A DNA stretch of 64,000 bases, from NCBI RefSeq assembly GCF_003667825.1, contig NZ_CP033043.1:2709501-2773500 (forward strand), in the 5' to 3' direction. Shown here piece after piece: positions 22,517-29,705 of this stretch. The DNA is from Metabacillus litoralis (GTDB lineage Bacteria; Bacillota; Bacilli; Bacillales; Bacillaceae). Every line of letters begins with the position of its first letter. The first letter of the stretch is position 1. The notes below the pieces were generated by a model. It was not told the DNA's origin. It was given only the letters and a program-made list of their open reading frames with translations, and did no database searches. The position numbers were made by a program, and so were the translations under genes.

Positions 22517-22751
22517 TTGTTGGTATAAGTGGAAAGGCTATTTTAAAAAAATTTAAAACTTTTTTTAAAATCCGCAAATGTGGAGTTGGAATAAAGGAAA
22601 TAATTGCATGCTTTTTTGGGGGTGTTTTGAATGAGTATCTCTGTTTTACTTCTAATCAAATATTACAATGGATCCTAATTGAAGAAAACAAACACGTTAG
22701 CTAATCTTACAAACTTTTTTTAATGAGTAGAAATAGGATCACAAAACATTA

Positions 22752-22784
22752 AAAAACCTTCCATTATCTAATTAATGAAAGGTT
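22752..22784 (-). terminator. Terminator after tRNA-Arg
   Basis: On the minus strand AACCTTTCATTA pairs with TAATGGAAGGTT (one mismatch) and runs into TTTTTT. It begins about 15 bases after the tRNA CCA end. Confidence 0.85.
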
Positions 22785-22798
22785 GTATGTATTAGTTA

Positions 22799-22875
<77 letters not shown>

Positions 22876-23001
22876 ATAGATATAAAATAGTGTAAAGTTT
22901 ACTTGTTCTAAAGTCGTAATGTCGTCCCGATTTCAGAAAGTTTATTCAAGGAGCGGTCAATCGGTACGCTGTAGCATATTCATTGGAGGATAATCAATCG
23001 T

Positions 23002-23025
23002 GCTCTATCCTGCTGAGCTACTGGG
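23002..23025 (-). pseudogene. Partial copy of the tRNA-Arg 5' end
   Basis: The 24 bases 23002-23025 are identical to 22850-22873, the tRNA's 5' acceptor strand and D-arm. The bases that follow on the minus strand do not continue as an anticodon or T-arm, so this is a fragment and not a second tRNA gene. Between the two copies (22876-23001) I see no gene. Confidence 0.8.
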
Positions 23026-23105
23026 CCGATTAATCATCAGCGACATATATTATTATATTTCCCGACACAACAAATGTCAACATAAAAAATAACTTTTTTT
23101 AGATA

Positions 23106-23124
23106 GAGGGAGTTAACCTCCCTC
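23106..23124 (-). terminator. Hairpin after ysnB, possible terminator
   Basis: GAGGGAGTTAACCTCCCTC is a compact inverted repeat seven bases beyond the ysnB stop. There is no immediate T tract on the minus strand; T-rich sequence comes about 15 bases later. Termination is therefore likely but not certain. Confidence 0.5.
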
Positions 23125-23130
23125 AAACAT

Positions 23131-23643
23131 TTATTTAAGTGTAAAGCTCTTAGAGAGTTCCGGAAATTCCTGGCCATTTACTTCATAAAACGTTACATTT
23201 GCTATGCTATTTTCAAGCTCTAGTATAGCATACGTTTTTTGTTTTCGCATCACAGGAAGTCTTATGCTGCCAGGATTAATTAATAATACATCATCAATCA
23301 TTTCTGCGTTTGCTATATGAGAATGTCCATAGCATGCGATTTTTGCGCTAGTCTCCATTGCCCTATACTTTAAGCTCATAAGTGTCATTTTAACATTATA
23401 CAGGTGACCGTGTGTCATATACAGAGTAATGCCACTAAGATCCTCAATGATTTCATTCGGAAGATCTGACCCAAAATCACAATTCCCTTTTACACCTTTA
23501 AAAGAAATTAATTCCTTGCTATTAGATGATAGTTCAGAATCACCACAATGAAGCATCATATCTACTTCATCTTTATGTCTATTCTGTATTTCTAAAAGTT
23601 CCGTAGTCAATCCGTGACTATCACTTAAAATAAGTACCTTCAT
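23131..23643 (-). CDS. ysnB: YfcE/MJ0936-family metallophosphoesterase YsnB
   Basis: A 170-residue calcineurin-like phosphoesterase. The metal-binding motifs are in order: SDSHGL near residues 7-12, HCGDSEL near 32-38, GNCD near 53-56, THGHLY near 77-82 and CYGHSHIAN near 104-112. Proteins of this size and motif set hydrolyse phosphodiesters such as bis-p-nitrophenyl phosphate in vitro; the physiological substrate is not established. It follows rdgB by 24 bases and is probably the last gene of an rph-rdgB-ysnB transcript, as in B. subtilis. Confidence 0.9.
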   Translation of the reverse strand: MKVLILSDSHGLTTELLEIQNRHKDEVDMMLHCGDSELSSNSKELISFKGVKGNCDFGSDLPNEIIEDLSGITLYMTHGHLYNVKMTLMSLKYRAMETSAKIACYGHSHIANAEMIDDVLLINPGSIRLPVMRKQKTYAILELENSIANVTFYEVNGQEFPELSKSFTLK

Positions 23644-23667
23644 TTTTTCATTCGCCTCGATTATTGT

Positions 23668-24255
23668 TCATTTCATAAGTCCTTGAATCTTTTGTAAAGC
23701 TTCTGCACGATGACTGATTTGGTTTTTTTCTTCTTTTGACAACTCCGCCATTGTTTTTGTAGTATTTTTCACCGTAAAAATCGGGTCATAGCCAAATCCG
23801 CCATCACCACTTGGCTCTTTCGCAATGTAGCCTTCACATTCCCCAACAACAGTTTGTGTTTTCTGTCCAGGTATAGACACTGCTAAAGCACAAATAAACC
23901 TAGCTGTGCGTTCTTCCTCGCTTTGAACACTTTTTAATTTTTCAAGCACCTTGATCATATTCGCTTTATCATCTTTTTCAGGACCTGCATATCTCGCAGA
24001 ATAAACACCTGGCTCTCCGTTCAAATAATCGACCGCTAATCCTGAATCATCTGCAATTGTTAATATATTATAGTGTTCTGATACAGCCTCAGCCTTAAGA
24101 ATTGCATTTTCTTCAAAGGTTTTACCGGTTTCTTCAACATCAACTGAATTTGGAAAATCTAAAAGAGACTGAACTTGATAACCTAGCGGGGCTAATATTG
24201 CTTCAAATTCTCTAACTTTTCCTTTATTTTTTGTGGCAATAATGATTTGTTTCAA
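23668..24255 (-). CDS. rdgB: dITP/XTP pyrophosphatase (RdgB/HAM1 family)
   Basis: This enzyme removes non-canonical purine nucleoside triphosphates (XTP, ITP, dITP) to protect nucleic acids. The 195-residue protein has the N-terminal nucleotide motif [15 protein letters not shown], the metal region [24 protein letters not shown] near residues 68-91, and the [10 protein letters not shown] loop near 150-159. It starts with TTG, overlapping the rph stop by four bases (TTGA) after an AGGGTG site. This is ysnA in B. subtilis nomenclature. The overlap with rph indicates coupling. Confidence 0.96.
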   Translation of the reverse strand: MKQIIIATKNKGKVREFEAILAPLGYQVQSLLDFPNSVDVEETGKTFEENAILKAEAVSEHYNILTIADDSGLAVDYLNGEPGVYSARYAGPEKDDKANMIKVLEKLKSVQSEEERTARFICALAVSIPGQKTQTVVGECEGYIAKEPSGDGGFGYDPIFTVKNTTKTMAELSKEEKNQISHRAEALQKIQGLMK

Positions 24256-25019
24256 TTTTCTGCACCCTGTTTCTTTACATTTTCTTCAACTATGAGTGAA
24301 ACATCTCCGAGTACTGCTTTTTGCTCTTCAATAAGCGCTTTAATTCCTATCTCAGCTAAATCAAGCATACTATTTAATTCATGTCTGGTAAATGTTGCTT
24401 CTTCTCCAGTACCTTGTACCTCAACCAAATGACCACTTGATGTCATAATAACGTTCATGTCAACTAACGCACTTGAATCCTCTTTGTAGTCCAAGTCTAA
24501 AATTTCTCCATACTCTGAATCTATTCCAACAGATATAGCTGCTAGAAAATCTGTAATCGGTAATGTTTTTAGTTTGCCATTATTCATTAATTTTTCTAAA
24601 GCAATAACCATTGCTACAAATGCCCCAGTAATGGAAGCAGTTCGTGTACCACCATCTGCTTGAATAACATCACAGTCAACCCAGATTGTTCTTTCTCCAA
24701 GCTCATTTAGATTAACAACAGCACGTAACGCCCTTCCTATTAGGCGTTGAATTTCCATTGTTCGTCCAGTAATTTTTCCTTTAGAAGATTCTCTGATTGT
24801 TCGCTGCTCTGTTGCTCTAGGGAGCATTGAATACTCTGCAGTAATCCATCCTTTACCTTCTCCCCTCATAAAGGGTGGTACTCGATCTTCTATACTTGCA
24901 TTACAAATTACCTTTGTGTCACCAACAGTTATTAAGACAGAACCTTCCGGGTGAATGATAAAATCCTTAACTATTTCTACTTTTCTTATCTGATTTCTTT
25001 CTCGGCCGTCATGTCTCAA
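24252..25019 (-). CDS. rph: Ribonuclease PH
   Basis: A phosphorolytic 3' exoribonuclease that trims tRNA precursors. The protein start is a TTG giving (M)[15 protein letters not shown], preceded by GGAGGG with a 6-base spacer; this matches the family N-terminus RxDGR. A longer open frame continues upstream but runs into the repeat at 25111-25238 and is not coding. The 255-residue protein shows [31 protein letters not shown] around 42-72, the phosphate-binding arginines in [24 protein letters not shown], and [19 protein letters not shown] near 118-136. It is followed by rdgB with an overlap. Confidence 0.96.
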   Translation of the reverse strand: MRHDGRERNQIRKVEIVKDFIIHPEGSVLITVGDTKVICNASIEDRVPPFMRGEGKGWITAEYSMLPRATEQRTIRESSKGKITGRTMEIQRLIGRALRAVVNLNELGERTIWVDCDVIQADGGTRTASITGAFVAMVIALEKLMNNGKLKTLPITDFLAAISVGIDSEYGEILDLDYKEDSSALVDMNVIMTSSGHLVEVQGTGEEATFTRHELNSMLDLAEIGIKALIEEQKAVLGDVSLIVEENVKKQGAEN

Positions 25020-25110
25020 TTTTTTCCCTCCAATGAAAAGCTGCTTATTAAAATTGTAAGTCTGTTTTCTAATACTTTGTTGTCTTAATTCAGTCGAGCG
25101 TGCCAACACC

Positions 25111-25238
25111 GACGTTCCATTGCATTCCAGACACTTGCTTTCCGCGGGGAGGAAGCCAAGCCTCCTCGGCTTTGCCTGCGGGGTCTTGGCCTTTCCTCTA
25201 CCTCCCGCAGGAGTCAAGTGTCTTCCGCTCCATTTCAC
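25111..25238 (+). repeat. GC-rich palindromic element, copy 1
   Basis: About 128 bases, much more GC-rich than the surroundings, that can fold into one long imperfect hairpin. The outer arms are ACACTTG and CAAGTGT, the middle arms are GCCAAG and CTTGGC, and GGGGAGG faces CCTCCC. A second copy lies at 37276-37404 with different bases in two helices but pairing preserved. It sits between gerM and rph. The 350-base gap otherwise contains only the rph ribosome site and a weak hairpin near 25310-25337. Confidence 0.85.
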
Positions 25239-25369
25239 TTTAGTTTAAAAAATTATATTCAAAAGCAACGATGTATCCAAAAAAACAGGCTATGTAAACA
25301 AGAAATAAGAGGTAGCTTAAATAAGCATACCTCTCTTTACCCATTATATAGTATATCAAAAACCTGATA

Positions 25370-26443
25370 TTAAAAACTACCTGTATTCACTTTAGTTGGT
25401 CTTGTTACAGGCTCTGTTAACTTTTCTCCATTTTCATTGATTAGCTCTGATTTTCCATTAACTGTAACAGCCACACTTTCAATACCATCTTGCTCTGTTA
25501 ATGTTAAAACCAATGCTTCAAGTACTTGAGAAGAAATAATTTTTTGTTCTTCATCAAGGCTTCCATAAATGGATTCATTGAAATCAAGTGTTACTTTACC
25601 ATTTTCGTACTTAGGAGCACTTAGAAGTTCAACACCTTCTTGGAAATCACTCATTAAACCTGTGGATGCAGACGGTCCTTCTGCAAGCTCATTTACTGCT
25701 GCAACAATTGGATCTTTTTCTTCATTGCTAATTCGCTTTGTAACAGGAACATAATATTGACTACCATCTGACTCTGCTAAATAATAAACAGTTAATGGGT
25801 GGCTGTCTGTAATATCAACTACATCACTTGAATCATGGTTAATACCATCTTCTCTGCTAACACCATCCTGTATTGGAGTACCGTTTACAGGCATCTCTTT
25901 CTGTTCATGACCGTTTACCCAAATCTTCACATTCTTAACTGAATCAAATTGCGTTAATGTCCACGTAATGGATTGAAGAATTTTAGCTTCATCTTCTTTT
26001 TTATAATTATTAAATTCCTTTGAAAAATCGGCAATGGCAGTACCATCTTCTGTTATATTTACTCCCAATACTTGTGTATCCTGTGGAAGTACAGCTCTAA
26101 ATCCATTCGGTAGCATATTTGAGACAGGACCACCTTCAACTAAATACTCTAATGATTGTTTTGCAACACTGTCAGTTTTAGGTAGATTCATAGCATACGG
26201 AACAACAAATCCACTTTTGTCTATTAAGTAGAGCTGACTTGTTACTGATTCCTCTGCTTGATCACTCTTTACATCTTCCACACCATTTTCGGTTTCTACC
26301 TGTGCACCATCTTCCATAATATTCACATCTTGTGGTGGATCAATTTCTTTAGTAGCTTCTTCTGCATTGAACAAACCACAACCAGAAAGTAGCAATGATG
26401 ATGCAATAACCGTGACTGCAATCTGTTTGTTGTATTTAGACAT
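25370..26443 (-). CDS. gerM: Spore germination/sporulation lipoprotein GerM
   Basis: A secreted lipoprotein of 357 residues. The signal peptide ends in the lipobox LLLSGC, so Cys22 would be acylated. Two GerMN domains follow: about residues 70-165 (VPYAMNLPKTDSVAKQSLEYLVEGG) and about 215-325 (TVYYLAESDGSQYYVPVTKRI). These have the fold of the ring-building proteins of the SpoIIIA-SpoIIQ sporulation complex. In B. subtilis GerM is made in the mother cell, localises SpoIIQ and is needed for sporulation and germination; the same role is inferred. It lies between racE and rph. The start is an ATG after GGAGGG. Confidence 0.94.
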   Translation of the reverse strand: MSKYNKQIAVTVIASSLLLSGCGLFNAEEATKEIDPPQDVNIMEDGAQVETENGVEDVKSDQAEESVTSQLYLIDKSGFVVPYAMNLPKTDSVAKQSLEYLVEGGPVSNMLPNGFRAVLPQDTQVLGVNITEDGTAIADFSKEFNNYKKEDEAKILQSITWTLTQFDSVKNVKIWVNGHEQKEMPVNGTPIQDGVSREDGINHDSSDVVDITDSHPLTVYYLAESDGSQYYVPVTKRISNEEKDPIVAAVNELAEGPSASTGLMSDFQEGVELLSAPKYENGKVTLDFNESIYGSLDEEQKIISSQVLEALVLTLTEQDGIESVAVTVNGKSELINENGEKLTEPVTRPTKVNTGSF

Positions 26444-26558
26444 TAAAATCCCTCCAAAGGCAGTTTGTACTAATATGTATACGAGCTATTTCTCATTTTA
26501 GACCATTTTTTGTACAAACTTTTCAGAATGAGGATTTTGAGAGATAAATAGATATAAT

Positions 26559-26585
26559 AAAAACACAGTGCATCACTGTGTTTTT
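26559..26585 (-). terminator. Terminator at the racE 3' end
   Basis: AAAAACACAGTG and CACTGTGTTTTT (26559-26570 and 26574-26585) form a perfect 12-bp stem with a three-base loop and T tract. It overlaps the racE stop codon by two bases. Confidence 0.88.
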
Positions 26586-27411
26586 ATAATGTACGATGTT
26601 TCTGATTCATCTGATTTAATGTAATTGATTCTACATGTTTAACAGGTTGCTCGAACCATTTTGATGCAATTTTTTCGAACAACTGCTTTGGACCTGTTGT
26701 TAAAAAACGGTGATTCTTTTTACCTGAAAATAAATTGAGAGTTTTATTGAATGATAATATTGTACTAACCTCTCGGGCGGTTTCATCTCCAGAACAGATT
26801 ATTTTCACGGCTTGTCCCATATACTCTTCAATTTGCGATTGCAAAATGGGATAATGTGTACACCCTAAAATTAACGTATCGATTTCACTACCCTTAAAAG
26901 CTGAAAGAGAATCATTAACAATTTTTTGAGCCTCTTCCCCTTCAAATTCTCCACTTTCTACTAACGGAACAAATTTAGGGCAAGCAAGACTCTCAACAAT
27001 TAGCTGATTATTTAATGTTTTTAATGCTGTTTCATATGCAGCACTTTGAATGGTATTAATTGTACCGATAACCCCGATATGATCATTTTTTGTTACTTTT
27101 ACAGCTGTTCTTGCCCCTGGAAAAATAACACCTATTACGGGAATATCCACGTTTTCTTGAATTTCCTCTAGAGCAATGGCTGTTGCTGTATTACAAGCAA
27201 TAACCAGCATTTTTATATGGTGGTTTTCTAACAGATAATTTGTCATTTCCCAGGTAAACCTGCGTACTTCTTCAGCCGGTCTTGGTCCGTATGGACAACG
27301 TGCTGTATCACCTAAATAGATGATTTCTTCTTTTGGTAATTGTCTCATGATTTCTTTTGCGACAGTTAACCCACCTACGCCAGAATCAATGACACCGATT
27401 GGTCTTTTCAA
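26584..27411 (-). CDS. racE: Glutamate racemase
   Basis: RacE makes D-glutamate for peptidoglycan (and, where present, poly-gamma-glutamate). The 275-residue protein has [18 protein letters not shown] at residues 5-22, the first catalytic cysteine in [14 protein letters not shown] (near residue 74) and the second in [11 protein letters not shown] (near 185), the two acid/base residues of cofactor-independent racemases. The start is TTG preceded by GAGGCG. It follows ysmB by 15 bases, so the two may be cotranscribed. A terminator overlaps its stop. Confidence 0.96.
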   Translation of the reverse strand: MKRPIGVIDSGVGGLTVAKEIMRQLPKEEIIYLGDTARCPYGPRPAEEVRRFTWEMTNYLLENHHIKMLVIACNTATAIALEEIQENVDIPVIGVIFPGARTAVKVTKNDHIGVIGTINTIQSAAYETALKTLNNQLIVESLACPKFVPLVESGEFEGEEAQKIVNDSLSAFKGSEIDTLILGCTHYPILQSQIEEYMGQAVKIICSGDETAREVSTILSFNKTLNLFSGKKNHRFLTTGPKQLFEKIASKWFEQPVKHVESITLNQMNQKHRTL

Positions 27412-27426
27412 ATCATCGCCTCATTC

Positions 27427-27873
27427 TTAACTCATTTCTTGTTGTAGTTTTATTAACGATTTTTCAAGTATTACTAATTCTTCTTCTTCAAAGTTAACCA
27501 GCATATCTCTTAAATAATTTTGTCTTTTTTGAATAACTTCCTCAATAATCCGCTCGCCCTCTGCTAATAAGTGTATTCTTACAATTCTTCTGTCATGAGT
27601 ATCTTTTACTCTGATAACCAATTGGTTCTTTTCCATACGATCCACTAAATCGGTTGTCGTACTACATGCTAAAAACATTTTATTAGAAAGCTCTCCAATT
27701 GTTAAGTCACCATTTTCCCATAACCATTGTAAGGCAACAAACTGAGGTGGTGTTATATGATAGTCATTTAAAATTTCCCGACCTTTTTGTTTAATAATTC
27801 CTGATATATGACGAAGTGCCTTTTCAAGATCAGATACAGTTTGTGTTTTATCAATTCCTTGATTTATGCTCAA
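27427..27873 (-). CDS. ysmB: MarR-family transcriptional regulator YsmB
   Basis: A 148-residue winged-helix regulator. The helix-turn-helix region is LTIGELSNKMFLACSTTTDLVDRMEKNQLVIR (about residues 56-87), followed by the wing DTHDRRIVRIHLLAEG and helices for dimerisation at each end. It has a TTG start after GAGAGGG. The ligand and targets are unknown; MarR proteins often control neighbouring genes or efflux and stress functions. It lies between gerE and racE, as in B. subtilis, and its closeness to racE suggests cotranscription. Confidence 0.9.
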   Translation of the reverse strand: MSINQGIDKTQTVSDLEKALRHISGIIKQKGREILNDYHITPPQFVALQWLWENGDLTIGELSNKMFLACSTTTDLVDRMEKNQLVIRVKDTHDRRIVRIHLLAEGERIIEEVIQKRQNYLRDMLVNFEEEELVILEKSLIKLQQEMS

Positions 27874-28010
27874 CTTTAACCCTCTCTAAACCATTATAAT
27901 GTTATCTTTTTATATCAATGTTATTTTCCCTGTTTTTTTAATAAATTGCAAGTTACATATTTTTCAACAAATTCTATATATAAATTTTAAATCATTCTGT
28001 ATAAAGTAAT

Positions 28011-28043
28011 AACCGGCTCCCTTTATGAAAAGGATAGCCGGTA
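28011..28043 (-). terminator. Terminator after gerE
   Basis: ACCGGCT pairs with AGCCGGT (28012-28018 and 28036-28042), extended by an inner TCC/GGA pairing. The downstream tail on the minus strand (TATTACTTTAT) is only moderately T-rich. Confidence 0.65.
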
Positions 28044-28047
28044 TTGG

Positions 28048-28272
28048 TTAGAGCTCGAGTTCACCCATTCGAAGGAGCTCAACAACCGCTTGAGAGCGTC
28101 CCTTAACACCAAGCTTTTGCATCGCATTTGAGATATGATTTCGAACCGTTTTTTCACTTATAAAGAGCTCACTAGCAATCTCTTTCGTCGTTTTATCTTG
28201 AACTAACAATTCGAATACTTCTCTCTCTCTTTTCGTGAGTAGTGGCTTTGATTGAAACTCTTTCTCTTTCAA
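28048..28272 (-). CDS. gerE: Spore coat regulator GerE
   Basis: A 74-residue LuxR/FixJ-type helix-turn-helix protein that acts late in the mother cell, activating and repressing sigma-K-dependent spore coat genes. The whole protein is the DNA-binding domain: [12 protein letters not shown] at residues 12-23, then the recognition region [20 protein letters not shown] (28-47). As far as I can recall, it is nearly or fully identical to B. subtilis GerE. The start is TTG after AAGGAGGG with a 9-base spacer. A sigma-K promoter lies at 28337-28364. GerE has no receiver domain, which is normal for this family member. Confidence 0.98.
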   Translation of the reverse strand: MKEKEFQSKPLLTKREREVFELLVQDKTTKEIASELFISEKTVRNHISNAMQKLGVKGRSQAVVELLRMGELEL

Positions 28273-28336
28273 GTATTGTAACCCTCCTTGCTAAGGTGAG
28301 AGCTGATCTAACGGATGGGTATATATTTAGTCAACA

Positions 28337-28364
28337 TATACTATGTGTAACCGAGGGGGACTGT
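28337..28364 (-). promoter_or_regulatory. Sigma-K promoter of gerE
   Basis: On the minus strand ACA (plus 28362-28364) is followed by exactly 16 bases and CATAGTATA (plus 28337-28345). This matches the sigma-K consensus AC-N16-CATANNNTA in full. It lies about 65 bases upstream of the gerE start. gerE of B. subtilis is an established sigma-K gene. Confidence 0.82.
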
Positions 28365-28407
28365 GACAGATTCAGAACGGAAAAGATGTTTAACTGCGTC
28401 CATTTTA

Positions 28408-28878
28408 TTAATTCTTTATTGTTTCATATGCTGTTAAACATTTTTTATCTTCTTCAGACCATGGAACACTCTTTCCTGTTCGTTGTGAGATCTGTACAAT
28501 TGTTCCTCGGCCTACAAAAATACTCTCCCTATGATCGTTTACTCCTAAGTAATGCAAATCAACCGAAGATGTGCCTATACGGTTTATCTTGACAAAAAGA
28601 TTTATCTTGTCATCAAAGTAAGCTTGATGTAAAAAATCACATTGCAAATCTGCAACAACAGGAATACTTTCGCCATTTGCTTGTAACCATTTCTGCATCA
28701 TCCCAGTTTTTTTGAAGAATTCTATCCTTCCTTCTTCAAAGTATGTAAAAGGAGCCGTATTGTTCATATGTCCAAACATATCTGTTTCAGAAAATCGAAT
28801 TTTTATTGGATGTGAAAAGCTAAAGCTCTCTTTATAAGCTGAATCAAAGCTTTCTATATACGGTATTTTCTTCATCAT
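28408..28878 (-). CDS. ysmA: 4HBT-family acyl-CoA thioesterase YsmA
   Basis: A hot-dog-fold thioesterase of 156 residues. The N-terminal block IRFSETDMFGHMNNTAPFTYFEEGRIEFF (about residues 27-55) carries the conserved aspartate, histidine and asparagine of 4-hydroxybenzoyl-CoA-thioesterase-like enzymes. It hydrolyses acyl-CoA esters by family membership; the true substrate is unknown. It lies between sdhB and gerE, separated from sdhB by a terminator at 28909. The position is the same in B. subtilis. Confidence 0.88.
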   Translation of the reverse strand: MMKKIPYIESFDSAYKESFSFSHPIKIRFSETDMFGHMNNTAPFTYFEEGRIEFFKKTGMMQKWLQANGESIPVVADLQCDFLHQAYFDDKINLFVKINRIGTSSVDLHYLGVNDHRESIFVGRGTIVQISQRTGKSVPWSEEDKKCLTAYETIKN

Positions 28879-28908
28879 TCTCTTCCTTTCATTTGTCTAT
28901 AAATAAAA

Positions 28909-28941
28909 AAGGAACTGACATGAAAGTCAGTCCCTTTTTAC
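28909..28941 (-). terminator. Terminator after the sdhCAB operon
   Basis: AAAAAGGAACTGAC and GTCAGTCCCTTTTT form a near-perfect stem around a short loop, with T tracts on both strands. It ends three bases before the sdhB stop. Confidence 0.9.
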
Positions 28942-28943
28942 TG

Positions 28944-29705
28944 TTATCCTTGGTCACTACCAAAGAAATTACGGAATGATTGAAATGCTGTATCACGATT
29001 TAATGCCGCAATCGATGTTGTTAAAGGAATACCCTTTGGACAAGATTGCACACAGTTTTGTGAGTTACCACAGTTTGCTAATCCACCGTCTCCCATAATC
29101 GCTTCAAGACGCTCAGACTTATTCATTTCACCAGTAGGATGAGCATTGAATAAACGAACTTGTGATAGTGGAGCAGGACCAATGAAGTTTGATTTACTAT
29201 TCACGTTAGGGCAAGCTTCTAAGCATACTCCACAAGTCATACATTTTGATAGCTCATAAGCCCATTGACGCTTTTTCTCTGGCATACGTGGTCCAGGACC
29301 TAAATCGTAAGTTCCATCAATCGGAATCCAAGCCTTAACTTTTTTAAGTGAGTCAAACATACGTTTACGATCAACCTGTAAATCGCGAACAACCGGGAAC
29401 GTACGCATTGGTTCAAGTCTAATCGGTTGTTCAAGCTGATCAACTAGAGCTGTACAAGATTGTCGAGGCTTTCCATTGATCACCATTGAACACGCACCAC
29501 ATACTTCTTCTAAACAGTTCATATCCCAGTTAATTGGCGTTGTTTGTTTCCCCTCAACATTTACTGGATTACGTCGAATTTCCATTAACGCCGATATAAC
29601 ATTCATATTCGGGCGATAAGGTATTTCGAACTTTTCCTGATAAGGGGCTGCTTCTGGTGATTCTTGTCGGGTAATAATAAACTGAACTACTCTATTTTCA
29701 CTCAT
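28944..29705 (-). CDS. sdhB: Succinate dehydrogenase iron-sulfur subunit
   Basis: SdhB passes electrons from SdhA to the membrane anchor and menaquinone. The 253-residue protein carries the 2Fe-2S cysteines in CLEEVCGACSMVINGKPRQSC (about residues 64-84). The cysteines for the 4Fe-4S and 3Fe-4S clusters are in CMTCGVCLEACP (about 155-166) and, further on, in CGNSQNCVQSCPKG (about 212-225). Its ATG shares a base with the sdhA stop (TAATG). It is the last gene of the sdhCAB operon. Confidence 0.98.
   Translation of the reverse strand: MSENRVVQFIITRQESPEAAPYQEKFEIPYRPNMNVISALMEIRRNPVNVEGKQTTPINWDMNCLEEVCGACSMVINGKPRQSCTALVDQLEQPIRLEPMRTFPVVRDLQVDRKRMFDSLKKVKAWIPIDGTYDLGPGPRMPEKKRQWAYELSKCMTCGVCLEACPNVNSKSNFIGPAPLSQVRLFNAHPTGEMNKSERLEAIMGDGGLANCGNSQNCVQSCPKGIPLTTSIAALNRDTAFQSFRNFFGSDQG

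Noticed and set aside
22981-23035. A second complete tRNA gene
   Set aside because: Only the 5' acceptor strand and D-arm are present; there is no anticodon arm, T-arm or closing acceptor strand.
25020-25238. N-terminal extension of rph by about 70 residues
   Set aside because: The extension translates the GC-rich palindromic repeat; the TTG with GGAGGG at 25019 gives the conserved N-terminus.
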